A stretch of DNA of 64,000 nucleotides from Aquabacterium sp. OR-4. Its GTDB lineage: Bacteria; Pseudomonadota; Gammaproteobacteria; Burkholderiales; Burkholderiaceae_C. Positions 34,273 to 43,548 of this stretch are shown here, piece after piece. The position numbers and the translations under genes were made by a program. The stretch spans positions 186,001-250,000 of the forward strand of contig NZ_JAOCQD020000002.1 of NCBI RefSeq assembly GCF_025290835.2, written 5' to 3'. The stretch's first letter is position 1. The number at the start of each line of letters is the position of its first letter. Under the pieces are notes generated by a model. It saw only the letters and a program-made list of their open reading frames with translations, did no database searches and was not told the origin of the DNA.

Positions 34273-37065
34273 ATGAGCAGCAACCACAGCACCCGCAGCA
34301 CCTGCCCCTATTGCGGCGTCGGCTGCGGCGTCATCATCGAGCGCCAGGGCGCGCAGATCACCGGCGTGCGCGGTGACCCCGAGCACCCGGCCAACTTCGG
34401 CCGCCTGTGCAGCAAGGGCAGCACCCTGCACCTCACCGCCAGCCCCGCCGTGCAGCAGCAGGCGCGCCTGCTGCAGCCGATGCAGCGCCTGAGCCGCGAC
34501 GCCGCGCCACAGCCCAGCGACTGGGACACCGCCACCGGCGCCATCGCGCAGCAGCTGGCGCAGATCGTCGACACGCATGGCGCCGACGCGATCGGCATCT
34601 ATGTCTCGGGCCAGCTGCTCACCGAGGACTACTACGTCTTCAACAAGCTGGCCAAGGGCCTGCTGGGCACCAACAACATCGACACCAACTCGCGCCTGTG
34701 CATGAGCAGCGCGGTGGCCGGCTACAAGGCCACGCTGGGCGCCGATGCGCCACCGGCCTGCTACGACGACCTGGCGCTGGCCGACACGGTGTTCGTCGCC
34801 GGCGCCAACCCGGCCTGGGCGCACCCAATCCTGTTCCGCCGGCTCGAAGACGCCCGCCAGGCCCGGCCCCAGCAGAAGCTCATCGTCGTTGACCCGCGCC
34901 GCACCGACACCGCGGCCGCCGCCGACCTGCACCTGCAGATCCTGCCGGGCAGCGACATCGCGCTGTTTCACGGCCTGCTGCACCTGATGCTGCGCGAGGG
35001 CTGGACCGACGCCCGCCACATCGCCGAGCACACCAGCGGCTTTGCCGCGCTGCAGGCCCGGGTGCAGGGCTTCACGCCCGACGAGACCGCGCGCCTCACC
35101 GGCGTGAGCCCGGCCGATCTGGCCACTGCCGCGCGCTGGTTTGCCAGTGCCGGGCGCACGCTCAGCCTGTACTGCCAGGGCCTGAACCAAAGCAGCAGCG
35201 GCACGGCCAAGAACGCCGCGCTGATCAACCTGCACCTGGCCAGCGGCCAGATCGGCAAGCCCGGCGCCGGCCCGTTCAGCCTGACCGGCCAGCCCAATGC
35301 CATGGGCGGGCGCGAGGTGGGCGGCCTGGCCAATCTGCTGTCGGCCCACCGCGACCTGGCCGACCCGCAGCACCGCGCCGAGGTGGCCGCGTTGTGGGGC
35401 GTGCCTGCGGTGCCGGCCACGCCGGGCAAGTCGGCGGTGGAGATGTTCGAGGCTGCCGCCGACGGCCGGATCAAGGCGCTGTGGATCGCCTGCACCAACC
35501 CGGCGCAGTCGATGCCCGACCTGAACCTGGTGCGCCGCGCACTGGCCCGCGCCGAGCTGGTGATCGTGCAGGAGGCCTTTGCCACCACCGCCACCGCCCG
35601 CCATGCCGACTGGCTGCTGCCGGCCACCACCTGGGGCGAGAAAGACGGCACCGTCACCAACAGCGAGCGGCGCATCAGCCGCGTGCAGCCGGCCGTGCCG
35701 GCCCCCGGCCAGGCGCGCCACGACTGGGTGATCGCCCGCGACATCGCCCTGGCCCTCGAGGCCCGGCTGCGCCCCGGCCAGCCCAGCCTGTTCAACTACC
35801 CCACGCCCGAGCGCGTGTGGTGCGAGCACCGCGAATCCACCCGCGGCCGCGACCTCGACATCACCGGCCTGAGTTACGCCGTGCTCGAGCAGCAGGGCCC
35901 GCAGCAGTGGCCCATGCCCGAAGGCGCCACGCAGGGCCGCGCACGGCTCTACGAAGACCACCGCTACGCCACGCCCGATGGCCGGGCGCGCTTCTTCGAC
36001 ACGCCCTTCGTGCCGCTGGCCGAGCCGCCCGATGCGCAATACCCGATCAGCCTGACCACCGGCCGCCTGCGCGACCAGTGGCACGGCATGAGCCGCACCG
36101 GCACGCTGGGCCGGCTGTTCGGCCATGCGCCCGAGCCGGTGGTCGACCTGCACCCGCAGGACATGGCGCGGCTGGCGCTGCAGCCGGGCGATCTGGTGGC
36201 GCTGCGCTCGCGCCGCGGCCGCCTGCTGCTGCCGGCCCAGGCCAGCGACACGGTGGCCCCCGGCCAGGCCCATGTGGCCATGCACTGGGGCGACGAGGTG
36301 CTGGGCGGCAGCAGCGACGGCGGCGCGGCCATGGCCGGCATCAACGGCCTGACCAGCAGCGCCTTCTGCCCGCGCAGCAAGCAGCCCGAGCTGAAGCACA
36401 CCGCCGTGGCCATCGAACGGCAGGAGCTGCCCTGGCGCCTGCTGGCCGCCGCGTGGCTGGACGAGGCCCGCGCGCTGCAGCTGCGCCAGCAGCTCACCGC
36501 CTGGCTGCCGCGTTTTGCCTTTGCCAGCGTGGTGCCCTTTGGCCACGGCGGCCATGGCGTGCAGCTGCGCGCCGCCGCCCAGGCCGCACCCGCCCCCGAG
36601 CAGCTGGCCGAGCTGGAGGCGCTGTTCGGCCTGGGCGCCGACTGCCCCGACGCCCTGCGCTACGAGGACCGCCAGCGTGGCCAGCGTCGCGCCATGGCCC
36701 TGCGCCGCGATGGCGACGACCAGCGCCTGCAGGCCTTCGTGCTGGCCGGCCAGCTCAGCTCGCAGACCTGGGTCAGGGCCCTGCTGCACGAGCAGATGCC
36801 GGTGCAGGCCTATGGCCGCCTGCTGCTCAGCCCCAGCGCCACGCCGCCGGTGGCCATGGCCGCGCGCGGCGCCCAGGTGTGCACCTGCCTGAACATCAGC
36901 GAGCCGCAGATCGTGCAGGTGCTGGGCCGCTGCGAGGGCGCGCCGGCCGCCCGCCTGGCCCAGCTGCAGGGCGCGCTGCGCTGCGGCACGCAGTGCGGCT
37001 CGTGCGTGCCGCAGCTCAAGCGCCTGGTGGCGACCACACCGGTGCAGGCCAGCGCCACGGCTTGA
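34273..37065 (+). CDS. nasA: Assimilatory nitrate reductase catalytic subunit
   Basis: 930-aa molybdopterin oxidoreductase. The N-terminal 4Fe-4S motif CPYCGVGCGV...CSKG, LLTEDYYVFNKLAKG, NIDTNSRLCMSSAVAGYK, and GQPNAMGGREVGGLANLLSAHR identify cytoplasmic NasA-type enzymes. The C-terminal 70 residues carry a bacterioferritin-associated-ferredoxin-like 2Fe-2S domain (CTCLNISEPQI ... CGTQCGSC). No Tat signal, as expected for the assimilatory enzyme. No nitrite reductase or nitrate transporter genes are nearby. Confidence 0.95.
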   Translation: MSSNHSTRSTCPYCGVGCGVIIERQGAQITGVRGDPEHPANFGRLCSKGSTLHLTASPAVQQQARLLQPMQRLSRDAAPQPSDWDTATGAIAQQLAQIVDTHGADAIGIYVSGQLLTEDYYVFNKLAKGLLGTNNIDTNSRLCMSSAVAGYKATLGADAPPACYDDLALADTVFVAGANPAWAHPILFRRLEDARQARPQQKLIVVDPRRTDTAAAADLHLQILPGSDIALFHGLLHLMLREGWTDARHIAEHTSGFAALQARVQGFTPDETARLTGVSPADLATAARWFASAGRTLSLYCQGLNQSSSGTAKNAALINLHLASGQIGKPGAGPFSLTGQPNAMGGREVGGLANLLSAHRDLADPQHRAEVAALWGVPAVPATPGKSAVEMFEAAADGRIKALWIACTNPAQSMPDLNLVRRALARAELVIVQEAFATTATARHADWLLPATTWGEKDGTVTNSERRISRVQPAVPAPGQARHDWVIARDIALALEARLRPGQPSLFNYPTPERVWCEHRESTRGRDLDITGLSYAVLEQQGPQQWPMPEGATQGRARLYEDHRYATPDGRARFFDTPFVPLAEPPDAQYPISLTTGRLRDQWHGMSRTGTLGRLFGHAPEPVVDLHPQDMARLALQPGDLVALRSRRGRLLLPAQASDTVAPGQAHVAMHWGDEVLGGSSDGGAAMAGINGLTSSAFCPRSKQPELKHTAVAIERQELPWRLLAAAWLDEARALQLRQQLTAWLPRFAFASVVPFGHGGHGVQLRAAAQAAPAPEQLAELEALFGLGADCPDALRYEDRQRGQRRAMALRRDGDDQRLQAFVLAGQLSSQTWVRALLHEQMPVQAYGRLLLSPSATPPVAMAARGAQVCTCLNISEPQIVQVLGRCEGAPAARLAQLQGALRCGTQCGSCVPQLKRLVATTPVQASATA

Positions 37066-37078
37066 CCCTGCGCAGGCC

Positions 37079-37110
37079 GGGCCGCGCAAAGCACGGCAGC
37101 ATTGCGGCCC
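37079..37110 (+). terminator. Hairpin after nasA
   Basis: GGGCCGC (37079-37085) pairs with GCGGCCC (37104-37110), 14 bases after the nasA stop. There is no T-run after it, so it could be a 3'-end stabiliser rather than a terminator. Confidence 0.3.
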
Positions 37111-37156
37111 GAAACTTGCGGTTCCTGACAGCAGGGACGACCCGGGAGACAAGCCA

Positions 37157-38113
37157 ATGAGCATTGCGCAGTACATCAAGGAAATCGGCCGCGGCCCCGA
37201 GGGCTCGCGGCCGCTGGATGCCGCGCAGGCCAGCGATCTGTTCGGCCAGGTGCTCGATGGCCGGGTCAGCGACCTCGAGCTGGGCGCCTTCGCGCTGGCC
37301 ATGCGCATGAAGGGCGAGACGGTGGACGAGCTGGTCGGCTTCTGCCAGGCGCTCGACGCCCGCGCGCTGCCGATCCCGGCCCTGGCCCCTGAGCGCCCGG
37401 TGGTGGTGATCCCCAGCATCAACGGCGCGCGCAAGCTGCCCAACCTGGTGCCGCTGCTGGCCATGCGCCTGGCGCAGGAAGGCGCGGCGGTGCTGGTGCA
37501 CGGCCCGCGCGCCGACCCGGCACGCGTCACCAGCTGCGAGGTGTTCCAGGCCCTGGGGCTGCCGCCCTGCGACAGCGTGGCCGCGGTGCACGAGCGCTGG
37601 GCGCGCCACGAGCCGGCCTACATGGCCACCGATGTGCTGCACCCGGCCCTGCAGCGCCTGCTGGACGTGCGCCGCGTGGTCGGCGTGCGCAACTCGGGCC
37701 ACACCGTGGCCAAGTTGCTGCAGCCGGTGCACGGCGCGCCGGTGCTGCGCGTCACCAGCTACACCCATCCCGAGTTCGGCGCGCTGATGTCGGCGCTGGC
37801 CGAGCGCACGGCGGCCGACATCATGGTGCTGCGCGGCACCGAGGGCGAGGCGGTGGCCGACCCGCGCCGCTGCCCGAAGATGGACACCTGGCTGGGCGGC
37901 CGCCCGATGCCCGAGTACTCGTGCCCGGCACAGGAAGGCGTGCTGGCCGAGCTGCCGATCCTGCCGCGCAGCAACGAGGCCGCCGCCACCGCCACCTATG
38001 TGCAGAGCGTGGTTGCCGGTGCCCAGCCCGCGCCGGCGCCGCTGGAGCAGCAGGTGGCCCTGCTGATGGCCGCGCTGAACCGCCTGAGCGCACCGCAGGC
38101 CCGCCGCGCCTGA
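37157..38113 (+). CDS. ybiB: YbiB-type DNA-binding protein (TrpD2 family)
   Basis: 318-aa protein related to anthranilate phosphoribosyltransferase (TrpD) but belonging to the YbiB/TrpD2 branch, which binds nucleic acids rather than making tryptophan (established for E. coli YbiB). MSIAQYIKEIGRGPEGSRPL at the start, VIPSINGARKLPNLVPLLA in place of the TrpD glycine loop, and VVGVRNSGHTVAKLLQPV support this. GGGAGA precedes the ATG. In other Burkholderiales ybiB also follows nitrate assimilation genes (from memory, not verified). Confidence 0.88.
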   Translation: MSIAQYIKEIGRGPEGSRPLDAAQASDLFGQVLDGRVSDLELGAFALAMRMKGETVDELVGFCQALDARALPIPALAPERPVVVIPSINGARKLPNLVPLLAMRLAQEGAAVLVHGPRADPARVTSCEVFQALGLPPCDSVAAVHERWARHEPAYMATDVLHPALQRLLDVRRVVGVRNSGHTVAKLLQPVHGAPVLRVTSYTHPEFGALMSALAERTAADIMVLRGTEGEAVADPRRCPKMDTWLGGRPMPEYSCPAQEGVLAELPILPRSNEAAATATYVQSVVAGAQPAPAPLEQQVALLMAALNRLSAPQARRA

Positions 38114-38163
38114 ACCCTGGGTGCCGCCGGCAGCCGGGCGCGGCGCCGCGATAATCCGGCCCC

Positions 38164-39378
38164 ATGCACCGCGCCGATGCCATCGTCCTGGGGGCCGGCG
38201 CAGCCGGCCTGTTCTGTGCCGGCATGGCCGGTCAGCGCGGCCTGAAAGTGCTGCTGATCGACCATGCCGAGCGCGTGGCCGAGAAGATCCGCATCTCGGG
38301 TGGTGGCCGCTGCAACTTCACCAACCGCGAGGCCACGCCGGCGCAGTTTCTGTCGGCCAACCCGCATTTCTGCCGCTCGGCGCTGGCGCGCTACACACCG
38401 GCCGACTTCATCGACCTGGTCAAACGCCACGGCATCGCCTTCCACGAGAAGCACAAGGGCCAGCTGTTCTGCGACGACTCGGCCGAGCAGATCATCCAGA
38501 TGCTGCTGGCCGAATGCAGCGCCGGCGCGGTGGAGCGCTGGCAGCCCTGCCGCGTGGCCGCCGTGCGCCAGGTGGCGGCCGGCTTCGAGCTCGACACCGA
38601 GCGCGGCCCGGTCAGCGCGCCGCAGCTGGTGATTGCCACCGGCGGCCTGCCGGTGCCCAAGATCGGTGCCAGCGACTTCGGCCTGCGCCTGGCCAGGCAG
38701 TTCGGTCTGCGCATCGTCGAGCCGCGCCCGGCCCTGGTGCCGCTGAGCTTCGACGCCGCAGCCTGGGCGCCGTTCTCGGCGCTGTCGGGCCTGTCGCTGG
38801 CGGTCGAGATCGGCACCGGTCGCGGCAAGGGCGCCGGGCGCTTTGTTGAAGACCTGCTGATCACCCATCGCGGCCTCAGCGGCCCGGCCGTGCTGCAGAT
38901 CTCGAGCTACTGGCAGGCGGGCGAGCCGATCACGGTGAACCTGCTGCCCCAGCACGACATCGAGGCCGAACTGCGCCAGGCCAAGCTGAGCTCGCGCCGG
39001 CACCTGGGCAATGCCCTGGCCGACTGGCTGCCCCAGCGCCTGGCCGAGGCCTGGCTGACGCGGCTGGACCTGCCCGCCGACCGGCCGCTGCCCGAGCTGC
39101 GCGACCGCGACCTGGCACGTCTGGCCGAATCGCTGGCCCGCTGGTCGCTCATGCCCACCGGCACCGAAGGCTGGAAGAAGGCCGAGGTGATGGCCGGCGG
39201 TGTCGACACCCGCGACCTCGACTCGCGCAACCTGGCCGCGCGCGCGGTGCCGGGCCTGCACTTCATCGGCGAGGTGGTCGACGTGACCGGCTGGCTGGGC
39301 GGCTACAACTTCCAGTGGGCCTGGGCCAGTGGCGCGGCCTGTGCGCAGGCCTTGGAAAAAACTTCGATTTCAGAGTAG
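38164..39378 (+). CDS. HI0933/YhiN-type NAD(P)/FAD-dependent flavoprotein
   Basis: 404-aa flavoprotein of the BaiN/YhiN (HI0933-like) family, function not established. FAD-binding VLGAGAAGLFCAGMAGQRG, then ISGGGRCNFTNREATPAQFL, the family hallmark, ATGGLPVPKIGASDFGLRLA, and the C-terminal VDVTGWLGGYNFQWAWASG. Complete and of normal length. The end overlaps the -10 box of the downstream rpsU promoter. Confidence 0.92.
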   Translation: MHRADAIVLGAGAAGLFCAGMAGQRGLKVLLIDHAERVAEKIRISGGGRCNFTNREATPAQFLSANPHFCRSALARYTPADFIDLVKRHGIAFHEKHKGQLFCDDSAEQIIQMLLAECSAGAVERWQPCRVAAVRQVAAGFELDTERGPVSAPQLVIATGGLPVPKIGASDFGLRLARQFGLRIVEPRPALVPLSFDAAAWAPFSALSGLSLAVEIGTGRGKGAGRFVEDLLITHRGLSGPAVLQISSYWQAGEPITVNLLPQHDIEAELRQAKLSSRRHLGNALADWLPQRLAEAWLTRLDLPADRPLPELRDRDLARLAESLARWSLMPTGTEGWKKAEVMAGGVDTRDLDSRNLAARAVPGLHFIGEVVDVTGWLGGYNFQWAWASGAACAQALEKTSISE

Positions 39379-39381
39379 AAT
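39352..39381 (+). promoter_or_regulatory. Sigma-70 promoter of rpsU
   Basis: TTGGAA (39352-39357) and TAGAAT (39376-39381) are separated by 18 bp, in an AT-rich island that stands out from the high-GC surroundings. The leader to rpsU would be about 145 nt. Confidence 0.65.
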
Positions 39382-39532
39382 CGTCGTTTTGCTAGCAAAC
39401 CGCGTGTCGATTCCCCGGCCTGGCACAAGACCGGAAGTGCCGCGCCAAGCCTGAGTTCTGCAGATTCGCAGGGTCAGGCAGGCAGGCCGAGCCAGGAACA
39501 CCGAGCGCACTTATCAAGGATTCATCCGTTCG

Positions 39533-39745
39533 ATGACTACGATTCGCGTCAAGGAAAACGAGCCCTTCGATGTCGCCCTGCGCCGCTTCAAGCGCACGAT
39601 CGAGAAGCTGGGCCTGCTGACGGAACTTCGCGCCCGCGAGTTCTACGAAAAGCCCACTTCTGAGCGCAAGCGCAAGAAGGCTGCGGCCGTCAAGCGCCAC
39701 TACAAGCGCGTGCGCAGCATGCAGCTGCCCAAGAAGCTGTACTGA
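39533..39745 (+). CDS. rpsU: 30S ribosomal protein S21
   Basis: 70-aa basic ribosomal protein. [19 protein letters not shown], the [20 protein letters not shown] basic block and the [10 protein letters not shown] end are typical of betaproteobacterial S21. Own promoter and terminator. Followed by yqeY, the conserved arrangement near dnaG. Confidence 0.97.
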   Translation: MTTIRVKENEPFDVALRRFKRTIEKLGLLTELRAREFYEKPTSERKRKKAAAVKRHYKRVRSMQLPKKLY

Positions 39746-39775
39746 TCGCCGACGCGTAGAGTCCGCTTTCACAGA

Positions 39776-39807
39776 CGCCCGCGCGGGACGCCGCTGCGGG
39801 CGTTTTG
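39776..39807 (+). terminator. Rho-independent terminator of rpsU
   Basis: ACGCCCGC (39776-39783) pairs with GCGGGCGT (39797-39804), followed by TTTT including the last stem base. It is 30 bases after the rpsU stop. Confidence 0.8.
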
Positions 39808-39940
39808 CATTGGGGCGCCCGCTTTCATCCGGGCGCCAGCCCAAGGCCGCCGGCGGCACGCTGCGCGCGCTTGGCCCGTCGCGCCGGCGGCGCTTGCGCC
39901 CCACCTCCTGCCCCTGACCCAAACCCCAGGAACCCTTGCC

Positions 39941-40402
39941 ATGGCACTGAAAGACCAGATCACCGAGGACATGAAGGCCGCGATGCGCGCCAAGGATGCC
40001 GAGCGCCTGTCGGCCATCCGCATGCTGCTGGCCGCGATCAAGCAGCGCGAGGTCGACGAGCGCATCACGCTCGACGACGCCCAGGTGGTGGCCGTGGTCG
40101 ACAAGCTGATCAAGCAGCGCAAGGATTCGATCGCCGCCTACCAGGGCGCCGGCCGCGAGGACCTGGCCGCCAAGGAGCAGGCCGAGCTGAGCGTGCTGCA
40201 GGCCTACCTGCCCGCGCGCATGGGCGCCGAGGAGATCACCGCTGCCGTGACCGCCATCGTGGACGGCCTGGGTGGCGCCGCCAGCCTGGGCCCGGGCGAC
40301 ATGGGCAAGGTGATGGCGGCCGCCAAGGCCCAGCTGGCCGGCAAGGCCGACATGGGTCAGGTTTCGGCCGCCGTCAAGGCGGCACTGGCGCCGGCGAAGT
40401 AA
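39941..40402 (+). CDS. yqeY: GatB/YqeY-domain protein
   Basis: 153-aa YqeY family protein, related to the tRNA-binding tail of GatB. MALKDQITEDMKAAMRAKD, RLSAIRMLLAAIKQREVDER, LIKQRKDSIAAYQGAGREDL, QAYLPARMG and the closing GKADMGQVSAAVKAAL are family-typical. Its function is uncertain, possibly tRNA-related amidation. Located after rpsU as in many proteobacteria. Confidence 0.94.
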   Translation: MALKDQITEDMKAAMRAKDAERLSAIRMLLAAIKQREVDERITLDDAQVVAVVDKLIKQRKDSIAAYQGAGREDLAAKEQAELSVLQAYLPARMGAEEITAAVTAIVDGLGGAASLGPGDMGKVMAAAKAQLAGKADMGQVSAAVKAALAPAK

Positions 40403-40443
40403 GCTCGGCGCATCGCCCCACCCTGCCCCCGGCCAGAACCACC

Positions 40444-40785
40444 ATGACGCTCCCGATCCGCTCCGTGACCGATCAATTTGCCGTGGCCCCGCAGCTCATG
40501 CCCGAAGCCATGGCCGAGGTGGCCGCCGCGGGCTTCAAGTCGGTGGTCTGCAACCGGCCCGATTTCGAGCATGGGCCCGACCAGCCGACCAGCGCCGCGG
40601 TGCAGGCCGCGGCCGAAGCCGCCGGCCTGCAGTACCGCCATCTGCCGGTGGCCGGTGGCTACCAGTCGCCCGAAGAGATCGCGGCCTTCAAGCAGCTGCT
40701 GGCCGAGCTGCCCGGCCCGGTGCTGGCGTTCTGCCGCTCCGGCGCCCGCGCCGAGAAGCTCTACGTGCAGGCGCGCTTCGGTTAG
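40444..40785 (+). CDS. TIGR01244-type sulfurtransferase/phosphatase-like protein
   Basis: 113-aa protein with a dual-specificity-phosphatase/rhodanese-like fold of the TIGR01244/DUF442 family. SVTDQFAVAPQLMPEAMAEV, FKSVVCNRPD, and the catalytic loop VLAFCRSGARAEKL with the nucleophile Cys and binding Arg are seen. In other bacteria this domain is fused to persulfide dioxygenases and takes part in sulfide oxidation (established for the family; role here unknown). Its stop overlaps that of the convergent methyltransferase gene by 4 bp. Confidence 0.85.
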   Translation: MTLPIRSVTDQFAVAPQLMPEAMAEVAAAGFKSVVCNRPDFEHGPDQPTSAAVQAAAEAAGLQYRHLPVAGGYQSPEEIAAFKQLLAELPGPVLAFCRSGARAEKLYVQARFG

Positions 40786-41921
40786 GCCCAGACCTCGCGC
40801 GCCGTCTCGACCACCAGGCGCAGCTTGTTGCGCTGGTCTTCCACGGCGATGTTGTTGCCGTGCACCGTGCTGCTGAAGCCGCACTGCGGGCTCAAGGCCA
40901 GCTGCTCGAGGGGCGCGTACTGCGCGGCCTCGTCGATGCGGCGCTTGAGCGCGTCCTTGCTCTCCATGGCGCCGAACTTGGTGGTCACCAGGCCCAGCAC
41001 CACCAGCTTGCCCTTGCTCAGGTAGCGCAGCGGGCGGAAATCGCCCGAGCGGTCGTCGTCGTACTCCAGAAAGAACGCGTCGAGCTTCATCTCCGACAGC
41101 AGGGCCTCGGCCACCGGCTCGTAGTTGCCGGCCGCGGCGTGCGTGCTCTTGAAGTTGCCGCGGCACAGGTGCATGGCCAGCGTCATGCCGGCCGGCTTGT
41201 GGGCCACCACCTTGTTGATGAACTGCGCGTAGCGGTGCGGCAGCTCGTTGGGGTCGTCACCGCGCTGGCGGGCGGCCTCGCGCATCTTCTCGTCGCACAG
41301 GTAGGCCAGGTTGGTGTCGTCCATCTGCACATAGGTGCAGCCGGCGTCGGCCAGGCTCTGCAGCTCGTCGCCATAGGCCTTGGCCACGTCGTCGTAGAAG
41401 GCCGGGTCGAGCTCGGGATAGGCCTCGCGGCTGATGCCGGCGCGGCCACCGCGAAAGTGCAGCATGGTGGGTGACGGAATGGTCACCTTGGGCGTCAGCG
41501 CACCCTGCGGCTGCAGGCCGAGAGCCGCCACCTGGGCCTTCAGGTACTCGAAGTCGGCCAGCTGGATGTTCTTGGCATGGCGCACCTTGTCGATCACGCG
41601 GATCACCGGGGGCGCCAGCTCTTCGGTGCCATCGGCGCGCTTCACGGTCACCGGGATGTCGGTCTTGACGCCGCCCAGCTGCTCGAGGAAGTCGATGTGG
41701 AAGTAGGTACGGCGGAACTCACCATCGGTGATGCTCTGCAGGCCCACGTCGGCCTGGAACTTCACGATCTCGGTGATGGCGCGGTCTTCCACCGCGCGCA
41801 GCTGCTCGGCCGTGATGGCCTTCTTGACGAAGAACTGCTCGCGTGCCTCCAGCAGGTACTGGGGGCGCAGAAAGCTGCCGACATGGTCGGCGCGAAACGG
41901 CGGCGTGGTGCGCAGGGTCAT
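40782..41921 (-). CDS. MetE-C-like cobalamin-independent methyltransferase (YxjG/YxjH type)
   Basis: 379-aa UROD/MetE-like protein equivalent to the C-terminal catalytic half of MetE. RADHVGSFLRPQYLLEAREQ, SITDGEFRRTYFHIDFLEQLGG, YVQMDDTNLAYLCD, LAMHLCRGNFKS (zinc-ligand HxC) and LSPQCGFSS (second Cys) are visible. It may methylate homocysteine using a donor other than the polyglutamyl folate. AGAGGAG lies nine bases before ATG 41921. Last gene downstream of the Liv transporter, 50 bp after livF; whether it shares that transcript is unproven. Confidence 0.88.
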   Translation of the reverse strand: MTLRTTPPFRADHVGSFLRPQYLLEAREQFFVKKAITAEQLRAVEDRAITEIVKFQADVGLQSITDGEFRRTYFHIDFLEQLGGVKTDIPVTVKRADGTEELAPPVIRVIDKVRHAKNIQLADFEYLKAQVAALGLQPQGALTPKVTIPSPTMLHFRGGRAGISREAYPELDPAFYDDVAKAYGDELQSLADAGCTYVQMDDTNLAYLCDEKMREAARQRGDDPNELPHRYAQFINKVVAHKPAGMTLAMHLCRGNFKSTHAAAGNYEPVAEALLSEMKLDAFFLEYDDDRSGDFRPLRYLSKGKLVVLGLVTTKFGAMESKDALKRRIDEAAQYAPLEQLALSPQCGFSSTVHGNNIAVEDQRNKLRLVVETAREVWA

Positions 41922-41971
41922 CGAGTGGCTCCTCTGGGGCGGGGTGATGGGGGGATTGAGGCGGGCGGCGC

Positions 41972-42706
41972 TCAATGCGCGGCCACGCCCAGCCAGGTGT
42001 CGAGCGGCGACGGATCGGCCAGCAGGGCCTCGCTTTCGGCGCGGTAGGCGATGCCGCCGCGGTCGAGCACGATGGCGTCGTCGGTGACGCCCAGCACCAT
42101 GTGCGGGTGCTGCTCGACAACGATGGACGACAGCCCCTCCTCGCGGGCCACGCGGCGGATGGCGCGCAGCAGCTCTTCGATGATGATCGGCGCCAGGCCT
42201 TCCAGCGGCTCATCCAGCAGCAGCAGCCGCGGGTTGAGCACCAGCGCGCGGCCAAAGGCCAGCATCTGCTGCTCGCCACCCGACAGCTGGGTGCCCAGGT
42301 TCTTCTTGCGCTCGGCCAGGCGTGGAAACAGGCGGTACACGCGCTCGGCCGTCCACGGCCCGGGCCGCGCCACGGCGCTGAGGTTCTCGTCGACGCTGAG
42401 CGACTTGAAGATGTTGCGCTCCTGCGGCACCCAGCCGATGCCGCCACCGGCCACCGCGGCGCGCTGGTGCACCGGCAGGCCGTGGATGGCCTGGCCGGCC
42501 AGCGTGATGCGCCCGGCATGGCGGCGGGTGACGCCCACCAGGGTGTCGATCAGCGTGGTCTTGCCGGTGCCGTTGCGGCCCAGCAGCGCCAGTGAGCGGC
42601 CGGCGGCCAGCGAGAAGCTCACATCGGTGAGCACCACGCCATCGCCATGGCCGCAGGTGAGGCCCTGCACATCCAGCAGCAGCGGCGCGCCGTGTTCAGT
42701 GGCCAT
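41972..42706 (-). CDS. livF: Branched-chain-type ABC transporter ATPase LivF
   Basis: 244-aa ATPase of the HAAT (Liv) family. Walker A is GRNGTGKTTLIDTLVG, the signature is LSGGEQQMLAFGRAL, and LLLDEPLEGLAPIIIEEL is the LivF-type Walker B. A GTG just before the ATG is a possible start. It overlaps the end of livG by 11 bp. The substrate is likely an aromatic or other carboxylate given the neighbouring oxygenase (inference). Confidence 0.9.
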   Translation of the reverse strand: MATEHGAPLLLDVQGLTCGHGDGVVLTDVSFSLAAGRSLALLGRNGTGKTTLIDTLVGVTRRHAGRITLAGQAIHGLPVHQRAAVAGGGIGWVPQERNIFKSLSVDENLSAVARPGPWTAERVYRLFPRLAERKKNLGTQLSGGEQQMLAFGRALVLNPRLLLLDEPLEGLAPIIIEELLRAIRRVAREEGLSSIVVEQHPHMVLGVTDDAIVLDRGGIAYRAESEALLADPSPLDTWLGVAAH

Positions 42707-43463
42707 CACGCACCCCCGCCATCGAATCGCCCAGGTACACCGCGCGCACCTGCGGATCGGCGGCAATCTCGGCCGGCGTGCCCTCGGTGAGCACGGTGCC
42801 GTTGACCAGCACCGTGAGCCGGCTGGCGAAGCTGAAGACCAGGTCCATGTCGTGTTCGATCAGCACCACCGACACATCGGCCGGCAGCGCGGCCACGGTG
42901 TCCAGGATGTCCTGCCGCTCGGCAGCAGGCACGCCGGCGGCGGGCTCGTCGAGCAGCAGCACGCTGGGCTTTTGCGCCACGGCCAGCGCAATCTCGAGCA
43001 GCCGGCGCTTGCCGTACGGCAGCTCGCGGGTCAGGCGCCCGGCATGCTCGGCCAGGCGAAACTGCGCCAGCAGCGCCTCGCACTCGGCCGCCACGGCGGC
43101 GTTGCGGCCCAGCGGCCGCCACCAGCGGTGGGCCTGGCCTTCGCGGCTGCTCACCGCCAGCGCCAGGCTCTGCAGCGGCGTGAGCTCGCCGAACAGCTGG
43201 CTGATCTGAAAGGTGCGCACCAGGCCCAGGCCCACGCGCTTGTGCGGCGCCAGGTGGGTGATGTCGCGTTGGCCCAGCCATACCCGGCCCTCGGTGGGCG
43301 GCATCACGCCGGTGAGCTGGTTGATCAGCGTGGTCTTGCCTGCCCCGTTGGGCCCGATCAGCGCATGGCGCGCGCCGCGCGTGATGCTGAGCGAGACCTT
43401 GTTGGTGGCGGTGATGCCGCCAAAGCGCTTGACCAGGCCGTCGGTGCGCAATACGACCGTCAT
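42696..43463 (-). CDS. livG: Branched-chain-type ABC transporter ATPase LivG
   Basis: 255-aa ATPase. VKRFGGITATNKVSLSI, GPNGAGKTTLINQLTGV, the LivG-specific GLVRTFQISQLF, LPYGKRRLLEIALAVA and LLLDEPAAGV are visible. Starts 85 bp after livM, with a dispersed hairpin repeat in the gap. Confidence 0.92.
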   Translation of the reverse strand: MTVVLRTDGLVKRFGGITATNKVSLSITRGARHALIGPNGAGKTTLINQLTGVMPPTEGRVWLGQRDITHLAPHKRVGLGLVRTFQISQLFGELTPLQSLALAVSSREGQAHRWWRPLGRNAAVAAECEALLAQFRLAEHAGRLTRELPYGKRRLLEIALAVAQKPSVLLLDEPAAGVPAAERQDILDTVAALPADVSVVLIEHDMDLVFSFASRLTVLVNGTVLTEGTPAEIAADPQVRAVYLGDSMAGVRDGH

Positions 43464-43478
43464 GACTGCCCCTCGCTC

Positions 43479-43548
43479 GCGGGGTACCGCAAGCGATCCC
43501 CCGAGGGGATGCGGGCCGGCTTGGGAGCGGCCCGGCGCTCGGCCCGCT
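43479..43548 (+). repeat. Dispersed ~70-bp hairpin repeat, copy 1
   Basis: Fills most of the gap between livM and livG. The 38-bp core at 43511-43548 is identical to 52662-52699. It carries an inverted repeat GCGGGCCG ... CGGCCCGC with inner GAGC ... GCTC. A smaller hairpin, ATCCCC-cga-GGGGAT, precedes it at 43496-43510. See copy 2 and findings. Confidence 0.75.

Noticed and set aside
33940..37530. 1196-codon minus-strand open frame opposite nasA
   Set aside because: No recognisable motifs; nasA on the other strand is an unambiguous, complete enzyme.
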